Assembly: GCA_009784745.1 (NCBI GenBank)
Contig: WQXR01000020.1
Location: 1-16,521, forward strand
Direction of reading: 5' to 3'
Length of the DNA stretch: 16,521 nucleotides
Source: Methanomassiliicoccaceae archaeon
GTDB taxonomy: Archaea; Thermoplasmatota; Thermoplasmata; Methanomassiliicoccales; Methanomethylophilaceae
The position numbers and the translations under genes were made by a program. Below, piece after piece: positions 1 through 6,072 of the stretch. Within the stretch, counting starts at the first letter, position 1, and each line of letters begins with the position of its first letter. Below the pieces are notes generated by a model. It did not search any database. It was not told the origin of the DNA and saw nothing but the letters and a program-made list of their open reading frames with translations.

Positions 1-1
1 C

Positions 2-133
2 AGTAATGTATTAGCAAGGTACGGAGAGATAATGGACGATCCGAAAGCACGTGCGCCATACGCCAAGAAAGCGTTACTATATATGCTGAAAGCGTTGGAC
101 ATGGAACCGGAAGAAGCGAAGAACTTATTGTAA
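2..133 (+). CDS. 3' end of an unidentified protein gene (partial)
   Basis: An open frame enters from the left edge and ends in TAA at 131-133, with a second in-frame TAA directly after it. The visible 43 residues are charged and probably helical (rich in Ala, Lys, Glu, Leu), and end in a segment reading MEPEEAKNLL. I do not recognise the family and no motif is visible. It runs tail to tail with mptA with only 8 bases between the two stops, so the two genes cannot share a transcript. The reading frame is clear; the function is unknown because most of the gene lies outside the window. Confidence 0.6.
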   Translation, partial: SNVLARYGEIMDDPKARAPYAKKALLYMLKALDMEPEEAKNLL

Positions 134-134
134 T

Positions 135-139
135 AAAAA
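135..139 (-). terminator. oligo-T terminator of mptA
   Basis: On the minus strand, five T residues follow the mptA stop codon after two bases. Archaeal RNA polymerase commonly stops at such T runs without a hairpin. It lies in the short gap between the two convergent genes, so readthrough in either direction would produce antisense RNA. Confidence 0.4.
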
Positions 140-141
140 GT

Positions 142-1023
142 TCAGCGGCTTTCCCGCAGATCGCCGAGTGTCGTTTGTCTTTCCGCAAAGGCATTATGCT
201 TGTGTATGGACTCTTCAGATTCGCTCCTTACCACAAGATAGACATCATCCGGAAGTTCTGTATACCGGTCAACGACCCTTTTCAATACGTCCCTTACAAC
301 ATCCTCAACAAATTTCGGATTATTGTGAGCATTTATCACAACAGCAGCCTCATCATCCCTTTTCAGTATCTCGTACGTAGGCGACGAGAACGACGATTCA
401 ACGATGTCAATAAGCTCATTCGCTTCCACGTTCTCATTTTCATTCATTGTCATCGACACCGTACAGATATTTCTCTGATTGTGTGACATAACAGCAACAT
501 CGCTTTTGCAATTCAGTACATTCCCGACAGTTTCCTGCGCACAGGGACATGCGGTCATTCCGATAACTTCAACGCCGATCGTTTTTGACAGTGATCCGTT
601 CCGTACAGCGGAAGCCTCGCCGAATAACGTGTACAATTCAAGCGTCTCTCTTCCGTTGGGCGTTTCGCTGCGTCTGAAATATTCAGCCGTTGCGAAAACC
701 TCGGCGGTATCAGCGTAATCATGTTTTATCAGAAGTTTTCTGCATATATTTGCGGCAAGCGTCTCTATCCCAGTGACCGGATTTCTTACGCTCTCGTCTA
801 CAATTTCCCTTAAGGCCTCAAGGTTCCTTGAAAGATGAGACCCTCTTTGTTCCGCAGGAAGATCAACAAATACGTCTATCGTACAGTTCAGCGTATCGTT
901 TATCAGTGATATCTTTTCATCTCTTTTGATACGTACCGGTTTCTTTACGCCTGTAACGCCGACCCTTGTAAGTCTGAAACCCGTATCGAGTTTTCTGTTC
1001 TGTACGTCGCACCTGTTGCTCAT
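142..1023 (-). CDS. mptA: GTP cyclohydrolase MptA (FolE2/GTP cyclohydrolase IV family)
   Basis: MptA is the Fe(II)-dependent cyclohydrolase that opens GTP to 7,8-dihydro-D-neopterin 2',3'-cyclic phosphate, first step of the methanopterin pathway; FolE2-type enzymes can also feed archaeosine synthesis in some archaea. The 293-residue product shows the family's features: the N-terminal DVQ and LTRVGVTG segments, DLPAEQRGSHLSRN at 54-67, the ACPCAQ metal/active-site region at 158-163, HNQR at 181-184, NAHNNPKFVED near 231-241, and the C-terminal ESIHKHNAFAE with its conserved histidines. Length is as expected. I chose the ATG at 1023 because family members begin just before the DVQ segment. An in-frame ATG at 1047 would add eight unfamiliar residues but also has a TATA-like sequence at a leaderless distance. 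Confidence 0.93.
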   Translation of the reverse strand: MSNRCDVQNRKLDTGFRLTRVGVTGVKKPVRIKRDEKISLINDTLNCTIDVFVDLPAEQRGSHLSRNLEALREIVDESVRNPVTGIETLAANICRKLLIKHDYADTAEVFATAEYFRRSETPNGRETLELYTLFGEASAVRNGSLSKTIGVEVIGMTACPCAQETVGNVLNCKSDVAVMSHNQRNICTVSMTMNENENVEANELIDIVESSFSSPTYEILKRDDEAAVVINAHNNPKFVEDVVRDVLKRVVDRYTELPDDVYLVVRSESEESIHKHNAFAERQTTLGDLRESR

Positions 1024-1049
1024 GGGATACGTGAATATACAAAACATGA

Positions 1050-1056
1050 CTTAAAG
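1050..1056 (-). promoter_or_regulatory. possible TATA box for mptA
   Basis: On the minus strand the sequence CTTTAAG lies about 27-33 bases before the ATG at 1023, a leaderless distance. A second candidate, ATTAAAC at about 1071-1078, lies about 25-30 bases before the alternative ATG at 1047. I cannot tell which is used. The region is shared with the divergent rnhB promoter. Confidence 0.35.
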
Positions 1057-1090
1057 CATGCACATCAACAGTTTAATCCGTAACCTAATC

Positions 1091-1097
1091 TAAATAC
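1091..1097 (+). promoter_or_regulatory. TATA box of the rnhB transcript (leaderless)
   Basis: TAAATAC begins 28 bases before the rnhB ATG, so transcription should start at or within a base or two of the start codon. No Shine-Dalgarno-like sequence precedes the ATG, which fits a leaderless mRNA. Confidence 0.55.
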
Positions 1098-1118
1098 GAA
1101 GCATTCTATCGGATATCG

Positions 1119-1757
1119 ATGTTCTGCGGGATAGATGAGGCCGGCCGCGGGCCCGTGATGGGCCCGCTGGTGGTTGCTTCGGTATTCGTTGATAATGACG
1201 AAATACTGAAAAAGATCGGTGTGAAGGATTCAAAGAAACTGTCGCCGCGTACGAGAGAAATTATGTACGATCAGATAACGGAACACGCAGGATACAGAAC
1301 AGTGATAATTTCCGCGGAGGAAATAGATAAAAAGAGAATGAACGACACCATGAATGATATCGAATTACAAATGTTCGTCGATTCAGTGATCGGAAATAAT
1401 GTTCACACAGTATACGCAGACTGTCCGGATGTTAACGAATACGCATTCGGATCATCATTATCTCTGAAACTCAATAATGTGAAGGTAATTGCAAAGCACA
1501 AGGCCGATGATATCTATCCCGTGGTGTCCGCAGCATCGATAATAGCAAAGGTCACACGCGATCGAATGATGAACGAGATCGCAAATGAATTCAAAGAAGA
1601 GATAGGAAGCGGTTATCCCTCGGATACGATAACAACGGATTTCATCGCTAAATGGATAAAGGAGAACGGGAATCCACCGCCTCACACACGCTGTTCGTGG
1701 GAGACCGTCAAAAAGATGATGACGATACACAAGAACAGAAAGATAACGGACTGGTGA
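1119..1757 (+). CDS. rnhB: Ribonuclease HII
   Basis: RNase HII cleaves the RNA strand of RNA/DNA hybrids and nicks at single ribonucleotides embedded in DNA. The 212-residue protein opens with the signature GIDEAGRGPVMGPL, giving catalytic D6 and E7 and the GRG motif at 9-11. The third acid is D101 in YADCPD and the fourth D130 in HKADD, followed by the conserved PVVSAASIIAKVTRDR block at 134-149. The substrate-binding tyrosine is in SGYPSD near 166. Length is typical of archaeal single-domain RNase HII, and all catalytic residues are present. The ATG start places the first catalytic Asp at residue 6, as usual in the family. An SCP2-fold gene follows 4 bases after the stop. Confidence 0.97.
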   Translation: MFCGIDEAGRGPVMGPLVVASVFVDNDEILKKIGVKDSKKLSPRTREIMYDQITEHAGYRTVIISAEEIDKKRMNDTMNDIELQMFVDSVIGNNVHTVYADCPDVNEYAFGSSLSLKLNNVKVIAKHKADDIYPVVSAASIIAKVTRDRMMNEIANEFKEEIGSGYPSDTITTDFIAKWIKENGNPPPHTRCSWETVKKMMTIHKNRKITDW

Positions 1758-1761
1758 TCAA

Positions 1762-2094
1762 ATGACGATGTACGGCGCAATTCAGGAAATGATAGATAAA
1801 TTCCACAGAAAGGTGGAAAAGGATGAGAAAGTAAGGAGCAAACTGGAAGGCGTCGTAAAAACGATAAACATCGATCTGAAAGAGGAACAGTATTCGCTCA
1901 GACTCGACAATGCGCAGATACATGATTACAAAGAGGGCATGATCGAGAACGCGGACATCATCTTCACATCGACGCCCGATAATCTCCAAGCAATGATAGA
2001 CGGTACGTTAAGACCTATGAAAGCATATATAACAAGAAAGTTCACGGTCAAAGGGAAACTTGAGGATGTGATGCATCTCAAGAATCTGTTCTGA
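1762..2094 (+). CDS. SCP2 sterol-binding-fold domain protein
   Basis: A 110-residue protein resembling the SCP2 (sterol carrier protein 2) fold: an amphipathic N-terminal helix, the strand NINIDLKEEQYSLRL-like region at about 34-48, the NADIIFTSTPDNLQAMIDG segment near 63-81 that matches the SCP2 core (a strand, then a helix that lines the cavity), and a C-terminal KFTVKGKLEDVMHLKNLF typical of SCP2 domains. Stand-alone archaeal SCP2 proteins are thought to bind lipids or other hydrophobic ligands, but their roles are poorly defined. The ATG lies 4 bases after the rnhB stop. That TGA is itself part of a GGTGATC ribosome-binding site, so translation is probably coupled. No signal peptide is visible; likely cytoplasmic. 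Confidence 0.75.
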   Translation: MTMYGAIQEMIDKFHRKVEKDEKVRSKLEGVVKTINIDLKEEQYSLRLDNAQIHDYKEGMIENADIIFTSTPDNLQAMIDGTLRPMKAYITRKFTVKGKLEDVMHLKNLF

Positions 2095-2106
2095 TGATGC
2101 TGGCAC

Positions 2107-2116
2107 TTTCATTTTT
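2107..2116 (+). terminator. T-rich terminator after the SCP2 gene
   Basis: A T-rich stretch (TTTCATTTTT) starts 13 bases after the stop codon and precedes the separate promoter of the tRNA gene. It is consistent with an archaeal oligo-T terminator; no hairpin is needed or obvious. Confidence 0.35.
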
Positions 2117-2150
2117 CACATGCGTTTTAAACTTCTGCGATTATGCAAAC

Positions 2151-2158
2151 TTTATATA
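2151..2158 (+). promoter_or_regulatory. TATA box of the initiator tRNA gene
   Basis: TTTATATA, preceded by purine-rich AAAC that could act as a BRE, begins 32 bases before the first base of the mature tRNA. The transcript would start only a few bases upstream of the tRNA, leaving a short 5' leader for RNase P. It is the clearest box A in the window. Confidence 0.7.
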
Positions 2159-2182
2159 CGATATAGGGTTAGAGGGCATTGA

Positions 2183-2260
2183 AGCGAGGTAGGGTAGCCA
2201 GGATATCCCGTCGGGCTCATAACCCGGAGACCGATCGTTCAAATCGATCCCTCGCTACCA
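2183..2260 (+). tRNA. Initiator tRNA-Met (anticodon CAU), CCA encoded
   Basis: The sequence folds as a full cloverleaf: acceptor AGCGAGG (2183-2189) with CCTCGCT (2250-2256), anticodon stem TCGGG (2211-2215) with CCCGG (2223-2227), anticodon CAT at 2218-2220 in a CTCATAA loop, T stem GATCG (2233-2237) with CGATC (2245-2249) and loop TTCAAAT, discriminator A at 2257 and an encoded CCA at 2258-2260. The A1-U72 pair and the three consecutive G-C pairs next to the anticodon loop are hallmarks of archaeal initiator, not elongator, tRNA-Met. No intron. G15 (2197) is the position converted to archaeosine, the product of the pathway in which RaSEA (4549-5544) acts. Confidence 0.96.
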
Positions 2261-2270
2261 TTCTATTTTC
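2261..2270 (+). terminator. T-rich terminator after the tRNA
   Basis: TTCTATTTTC follows directly after the encoded CCA and is the likely termination tract of this single-gene transcript. The remaining 33 bases up to the end of the convergent nuclease gene show nothing else. Confidence 0.45.
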
Positions 2271-2303
2271 AAATACCACCGCTTGAATGCCATTCAATGA
2301 GTG

Positions 2304-3065
2304 TCATTCCGTAAAATACTCAAGTTTGTCATCCATCACTGAAATGTCGTTCACATAAATGCCTTCAGGCTCCTCGAGATCGTCAAGGCATCCCAGCCAA
2401 TATACGACAAGACCCGGACCGAAAAGTTTTGTGTACGGTATAAGTTGTTTCTTGGAGTTGAATTTGAATTCCGTATTATCGCCGAACGATGCTTTGCTCT
2501 CGACCCAATTTATCTTTTTTCCGCGGTAAAGCATCGGCTTGTCCAATAAAGCATCCGGCGTTTTTTCGTATACGCCGCGAAGATCCTCCTCCGTCCTGTA
2601 CGTTATCTCCTGACCGTCCAGCCATTCATGCAGTTTTGATTCGCCCCACAATCCCCGCTGCCGCTGTCTCTCGTTGCCTTCCGGCGAGTATACGAGGTCA
2701 GCGTTGCGAATTTCCTTTATTTCCTCTCGAAGTTCGTCGCTGCATGCTTTCTCCGGTTCGCGTATGTATTCCCAGAATTCCTTTCTTGATGCACCGTCCT
2801 CGATGAAGATGAACATTGCCGTCAATATAGGAGGAAATCTCCATTTTTCCGATATGCTGAGAAGCGTTCGTCCTTTTTTCCACTCCCTCAGCATACGACA
2901 CGCGTTCTGTTTCACGATGTAAAATCTTTTTTTCACTTCTCTTGTAGTTTTTTGAGTGAAAACAGACACCAAAAGTTCATTATCATATCCTTTTGCTGTG
3001 AGTTTATCAATGTCCTTTGACGTATTCAGGGAATTGTATATTGATCTGTAGTCTTGATATTTCAT
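2304..3065 (-). CDS. CDIN1/C15orf41-like TPD nuclease (PD-(D/E)XK type)
   Basis: This 253-residue protein resembles the archaeal relatives of human CDIN1 (C15orf41), a predicted Holliday-junction-type nuclease tied to congenital dyserythropoietic anaemia. The N-terminal half (about 1-110) is helical and basic. The C-terminal half holds the nuclease signature: RGLWGESKLHEWL at 138-149, the TPD motif at 169-171 (KTPDALLDKP), and NWVESKASFGD at 187-196, whose E189 and K191 fit the E-x-K of PD-(D/E)XK enzymes. Start chosen at the ATG at 3063-3065, which overlaps the upstream reductase stop as ATGA; a longer in-frame start at 3146 would lie inside that gene. Likely made from the same transcript as the reductase. 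Substrate in archaea is unknown. Family call fairly secure, biological role not. Confidence 0.8.
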   Translation of the reverse strand: MKYQDYRSIYNSLNTSKDIDKLTAKGYDNELLVSVFTQKTTREVKKRFYIVKQNACRMLREWKKGRTLLSISEKWRFPPILTAMFIFIEDGASRKEFWEYIREPEKACSDELREEIKEIRNADLVYSPEGNERQRQRGLWGESKLHEWLDGQEITYRTEEDLRGVYEKTPDALLDKPMLYRGKKINWVESKASFGDNTEFKFNSKKQLIPYTKLFGPGLVVYWLGCLDDLEEPEGIYVNDISVMDDKLEYFTE

Positions 3066-4420
3066 TGAATTACCTTTTTCAGGTTCCTGCACAGGTCTTC
3101 CGCCGCCGATATCACGACATCCCTTACCATGGATGTCGGAGGACAATACGCATTCTCCGCACGGGCGAGGAAATCTTCTGCTTTCGTTCTGTTCACTACC
3201 GCTTCCGTCAGCCAGTTTATCCTTCCTGTTGCGTCTTCGCCTGCGATCAGTTGCGCTCCTATCATTGTTTGTGTATCAGCGTTCGCAACTATCTTTACCA
3301 TCAATTCTTTTCCGCCGGGGTAATATCTCGCTTTTGTGTATCCTTTTGCTTTTCCGGATATCGTTCTGATGCCGTACCATGCTGCCAGATTCTCAGAGAG
3401 TCCGGTGCCGGCTATGTGTATATTGCCGATAACACTCACCCACGGGCTTGCCACCGTGCCCGATACTGAATTACCGCCGCCGGCGTTCTTTCCTGCGACG
3501 ATGCCCTGTTTCACTGCGGTGGATCCCAACTGACTCATCGTCGGTCCCGTCGCAACGGCCGATTCACATTGAACGACATCGCCCGCGGCAAAGATATTCT
3601 CGACTTCCTTTCCGTTCCTGTACGGCCTCATGGATTGTGATACGCTGACGCCGCCCAATATTCCTATGTCCAGGTCAAGCATCTTCGGAATTTCCAGGTT
3701 AGCGCGCACACCCGTCGCAAGTATGACCATGTCACATTCATACGTCTCATCTCCGGCGGTGATGCTTTTTACGCTGTCGGTACCGTTTATCGAACGCAGA
3801 GGCGCATTCAATGCGAATTTTACACCGTACGCGCTCAGATGGTCCTGTGCGACGCCGGCCATATCCTTGTCCGCGATCCTTGGGATCACCTGATCGAGCA
3901 TCTCAACGACAGTGACATCCTTGCCGTTATTTCTCATTGACAGCGCCATCTCCAGTCCGATGACGCCGCCGCCGGCGATCACGACCTTCTTAGAATCCTT
4001 CATCGCTTTTTCTATCTTCTTTCCGTCGTTCAACCTTCGTACCGTAAATACATTTTTCAGCCCTATGCCGCTGACAGGGGGTATGAACACGGTACCGCCT
4101 GTTGCTATGATCAACGAATCGTATCCGTACACCTTTCCGGAGGCGGTCACTGTTCTTGAATTTGCATCTGCGTTCGTCACCTTCGTTCTCGTAAGCACGT
4201 TGATGTCCCTTTCTTTGGAATAATATGAAGCATCATGCATGATGATGTCATCCCATGTTATCCTGCCGTCAAGCACCCACGGGATGACGCATGGAGAGTA
4301 TGCAATATACTCATCCTCTGTGATGACGGTGACCTCCGCTTCGGGATCGACCCTTTTGGCGGCGGACGCTGCTGTTAACCCTGCGGCGCCCGAACCTATG
4401 ACAACGATTCTCTTTACCAC
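3062..4420 (-). CDS. FAD/NAD(P)-dependent pyridine nucleotide-disulfide oxidoreductase, CoA-disulfide reductase/NADH oxidase type
   Basis: A 452-residue two-dinucleotide flavoenzyme. The FAD-binding GSGAAG lies at 9-14, the single redox cysteine C44 in the YSPC motif typical of CoA-disulfide reductase and NADH-oxidase enzymes, the NAD(P) motif GGGVIG at 150-155, the ATGVRAN block at 235-241, and the FAD-phosphate motif FAAGD at 277-281. A C-terminal dimerisation domain follows (about 325-452) with AYCPPTS at 425-431. Members reduce CoA or protein disulfides, polysulfide or oxygen; the substrate cannot be read from sequence. I chose GTG at 4420, preceded by AGGTG at a 5-base spacing and directly before the KRIVVIGSG strand. 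An in-frame ATG at 4510 would add 30 unlikely residues and reach into the divergent promoter region. The stop overlaps the downstream nuclease start. Confidence 0.88.
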   Translation of the reverse strand: MVKRIVVIGSGAAGLTAASAAKRVDPEAEVTVITEDEYIAYSPCVIPWVLDGRITWDDIIMHDASYYSKERDINVLTRTKVTNADANSRTVTASGKVYGYDSLIIATGGTVFIPPVSGIGLKNVFTVRRLNDGKKIEKAMKDSKKVVIAGGGVIGLEMALSMRNNGKDVTVVEMLDQVIPRIADKDMAGVAQDHLSAYGVKFALNAPLRSINGTDSVKSITAGDETYECDMVILATGVRANLEIPKMLDLDIGILGGVSVSQSMRPYRNGKEVENIFAAGDVVQCESAVATGPTMSQLGSTAVKQGIVAGKNAGGGNSVSGTVASPWVSVIGNIHIAGTGLSENLAAWYGIRTISGKAKGYTKARYYPGGKELMVKIVANADTQTMIGAQLIAGEDATGRINWLTEAVVNRTKAEDFLARAENAYCPPTSMVRDVVISAAEDLCRNLKKVIQ

Positions 4421-4442
4421 GGGCGCACCTATGGGCCGGCGG

Positions 4443-4451
4443 GATAAAAAT
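4443..4451 (-). promoter_or_regulatory. possible TATA box of the reductase-nuclease transcript
   Basis: On the minus strand the A/T-rich ATTTTTAT lies about 23-31 bases before the GTG start at 4420. It would give a very short leader or none. The AGGTG just before the GTG argues for at least a short leader, so the exact start site is uncertain. Confidence 0.4.
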
Positions 4452-4519
4452 CTTTTCCGGAACACAGCATCATTCTGACGTACGTCGACAAAGCGATAAC
4501 GACCGATCACCGCACAAAG

Positions 4520-4527
4520 ATATTAAA
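4520..4527 (+). promoter_or_regulatory. TATA box of the RaSEA transcript (leaderless)
   Basis: ATATTAAA begins about 29 bases before the ATG at 4549, so the transcript should begin at or very near the start codon. No Shine-Dalgarno sequence precedes it. The divergent reductase promoter lies about 70 bases to the left. Confidence 0.55.
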
Positions 4528-4548
4528 CCGCATCGTTGTTCGGAAAGC

Positions 4549-5544
4549 ATGGATAAGAAAAAGGTACCGTCGCAGCCTGAAGCGGTATGGAAGGAAAAGG
4601 ACATGTCCTCTTCCAAGGCCGTGGATGCAATGGTCATCATATTGAGAACGAACGGGTGCGCATGGTCAAAGAAGGGAGGATGCACAATGTGCGGTTACGC
4701 CGGCGCATCGATGAACGGCGTAACATCCGATGATCTGATGAAACAATTGGATGTTGTCAAAGAAAGATACAGCAACGAACCGTTCGTAAAGATATACACG
4801 TCGGGAAGTTTCCTCGACGAGAATGAAATTCCGATCGATGTACGCAATGCGGTGCTGAACACATTCAAGGATGCGGAAAGGATACTTTTCGAAAGCAGAC
4901 CGGAGTTCATTTCAAAGGATGTCCTGAATACGTTGCCGAAGAACGTAACCATTGCACTGGGTCTTGAGAGTTCCAATTGCGAGATACTTTCAAAGAGCAT
5001 AAGGAAAGGATTTACACCCGAACAAAGCAGAAGTGCAGGCATGATGATAAAGGACGCAGGACTGAAGGTCAGAACATACCTGCTTCTGAAACCGTTATAT
5101 GTGAGCGAACACGAAGCGATCGAGGATGCGGTATCGTCAGTAAGATTCGCCGACGAGTTCTCCGACGAAATATCCGTGAACCCCGTCAACGTTCAGAAAT
5201 TCACCTTCGTCGAAAGGATGTGGAAGAAAGGCGAATACCGTCCGCCGTGGATATGGTCGCTGATCGAAGTACTGAAAAGAAGTTCCGCGGTAACAAAAGC
5301 AAGGCTGATGTCCTCGCCGTCCGGAGGCGGGACGCAGAGAGGCGTCCACAACTGCGGAGGATGTGATATTGGTGCACTCAACGCGGTGGAACGGTTCTCT
5401 TTCTCCCAAAACATAAAAGACCTTGACGTCCATTCATGTGACTGCAGAAGAACGTGGACCGATGCGATGGATTCGGAAATAATGCTGGGAACGGCATCCG
5501 ACGTCATCAGGGCCACGGACAACGACATGGCGATAGGAAGGTGA
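4549..5544 (+). CDS. raSEA: Archaeosine synthase radical-SAM subunit RaSEA
   Basis: RaSEA works with ArcS: ArcS adds lysine to preQ0 at position 15 of tRNA, and RaSEA cleaves the lysine adduct by radical chemistry to leave archaeosine (G+). The 331-residue protein has three cysteines at 37, 45 and 48 in a C-x7-C-x2-C arrangement (NGCAWSKKGGCTMCGY), the 4Fe-4S/SAM site of this family, followed by YTSGSFLDENEIP at 83-95 and the TIM-barrel strands FESRPEF (114-120) and ALGLESSNCEIL (136-147). A second cluster of ligands lies at H267, C269, C272, C297 and C299. No tRNA-guanine transglycosylase is in the window. The start is supported by the TATA spacing. A small gene follows, its ribosome-binding site containing this gene's stop. 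Confidence 0.9.
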   Translation: MDKKKVPSQPEAVWKEKDMSSSKAVDAMVIILRTNGCAWSKKGGCTMCGYAGASMNGVTSDDLMKQLDVVKERYSNEPFVKIYTSGSFLDENEIPIDVRNAVLNTFKDAERILFESRPEFISKDVLNTLPKNVTIALGLESSNCEILSKSIRKGFTPEQSRSAGMMIKDAGLKVRTYLLLKPLYVSEHEAIEDAVSSVRFADEFSDEISVNPVNVQKFTFVERMWKKGEYRPPWIWSLIEVLKRSSAVTKARLMSSPSGGGTQRGVHNCGGCDIGALNAVERFSFSQNIKDLDVHSCDCRRTWTDAMDSEIMLGTASDVIRATDNDMAIGR

Positions 5545-5548
5545 TACG

Positions 5549-5872
5549 ATGGTGGAATACGACATCAAGAAAGGCTGGAGCAAAGGCATTGAAGGCGATC
5601 TTCTGGAAAAGATGATGAAGGAAGTGTTCGGCAACTGCAAAAAGGATGGGGACATGTTAGTATCATCATACGGTGTCCTCACAAGGATAGAAGTGAAACA
5701 GTTAAGCAACGCATTGCTGCATGTCGTGACGCAGTCATCCGATGCCAGAGATGACACGCAGATACTGGACACGAAACGTAAACTTAACGTGTTCGTAGAG
5801 AAGGCAACAGGATTCGACGCCAAAGCAAGAATGAAAAGGGCGCAGCAGAAGGCGAAGAAAGGCGATATCTGA
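5549..5872 (+). CDS. Small conserved-looking protein, possibly DUF5611
   Basis: A 107-residue, basic, probably cytoplasmic protein with no membrane segment or signal peptide. Visible features are a mixed alpha/beta N-terminal part with GWSKGIEGDLLEKMMKEVFG at 9-28, a strand-turn-strand LVSSYGVLTRIEVKQL near 37-52, and a long Lys/Arg/Gln-rich C-terminal helix (about 76-107). It reminds me of the DUF5611 family of Thermoplasmatota, but I hold that identification loosely and assign no function. It begins 4 bases after the RaSEA stop. AAGGTGAT overlapping that stop is its ribosome-binding site, so it is co-transcribed and probably coupled with RaSEA; a role near tRNA modification is only a guess. 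Confidence 0.7.
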   Translation: MVEYDIKKGWSKGIEGDLLEKMMKEVFGNCKKDGDMLVSSYGVLTRIEVKQLSNALLHVVTQSSDARDDTQILDTKRKLNVFVEKATGFDAKARMKRAQQKAKKGDI

Positions 5873-5901
5873 TACATCACAAAGAATGCCGTCTCCTATT
5901 C

Positions 5902-5917
5902 TTCCTATATAGAGGAA
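5902..5917 (+). repeat. short inverted repeat between the small gene and the ribosomal promoter
   Basis: TTCCT (5902-5906) and AGGAA (5913-5917) are perfect inverted arms around a 6-base loop. It sits 30 bases after the stop of the small gene and 8 bases before a TATA box. It could be part of a terminator or chance; no T run follows. Confidence 0.25.
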
Positions 5918-5924
5918 CAGCATG

Positions 5925-5933
5925 TTTTAAATA
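5925..5933 (+). promoter_or_regulatory. distal TATA box of the ribosomal operon
   Basis: TTTTAAATA matches the archaeal box A well. It would start transcription near 5952-5957, giving a leader of roughly 170 bases before uL3. No comparable TATA box lies 25-30 bases before the uL3 start itself. Confidence 0.55.
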
Positions 5934-5940
5934 CATCCGC

Positions 5941-5947
5941 TTTATAC
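5941..5947 (+). promoter_or_regulatory. proximal TATA box of the ribosomal operon
   Basis: TTTATAC begins 30 bases before an ATG at 5971, close to the spacing at the rnhB (28) and RaSEA (about 29) promoters. If used, the transcript would begin at about 5967-5971, and the 33-codon uORF starting there would be leaderless. Confidence 0.5.
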
Positions 5948-5970
5948 CATGCCTTCAGATTGAACACGAG

Positions 5971-6072
5971 ATGTTCGACCAGACGCATCGGGCAATGCAT
6001 ACGCAACCCTCATTCATGCTCATGTCGTTTATCGGCATGAAAACGGCGTCACGGTCGTATGTTGAGACGTAG
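5971..6072 (+). CDS. candidate leader peptide/uORF before uL3
   Basis: A 33-codon frame from ATG 5971 to TAG 6070-6072. It is Met- and Thr-rich (five Met, four Thr) with no recognisable domain. The start lies at leaderless distance from the TATA box at 5941. It is in the same frame as uL3, with no further stop between the amber codon and the uL3 ATG at 6127, and TAG is used as a stop by no other gene in the window. It could be a regulatory leader peptide, a frame with amber readthrough, or chance within a structured leader RNA. Existence as a translated frame is unproven. Confidence 0.25.
   Translation: MFDQTHRAMHTQPSFMLMSFIGMKTASRSYVET

Noticed and set aside
3066..3146. Longer start for the TPD nuclease
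   Set aside because: Would lie inside the upstream reductase gene; the ATGA overlap at 3062-3065 is the natural coupled start.
3017..3469. 150-residue plus-strand frame opposite the reductase
   Set aside because: Wholly antisense to a protein with clear FAD/NAD motifs; no domain visible.
4421..4510. Longer start for the reductase
   Set aside because: Adds 30 residues that do not resemble the family, and would cover its own probable promoter and ribosome-binding site.
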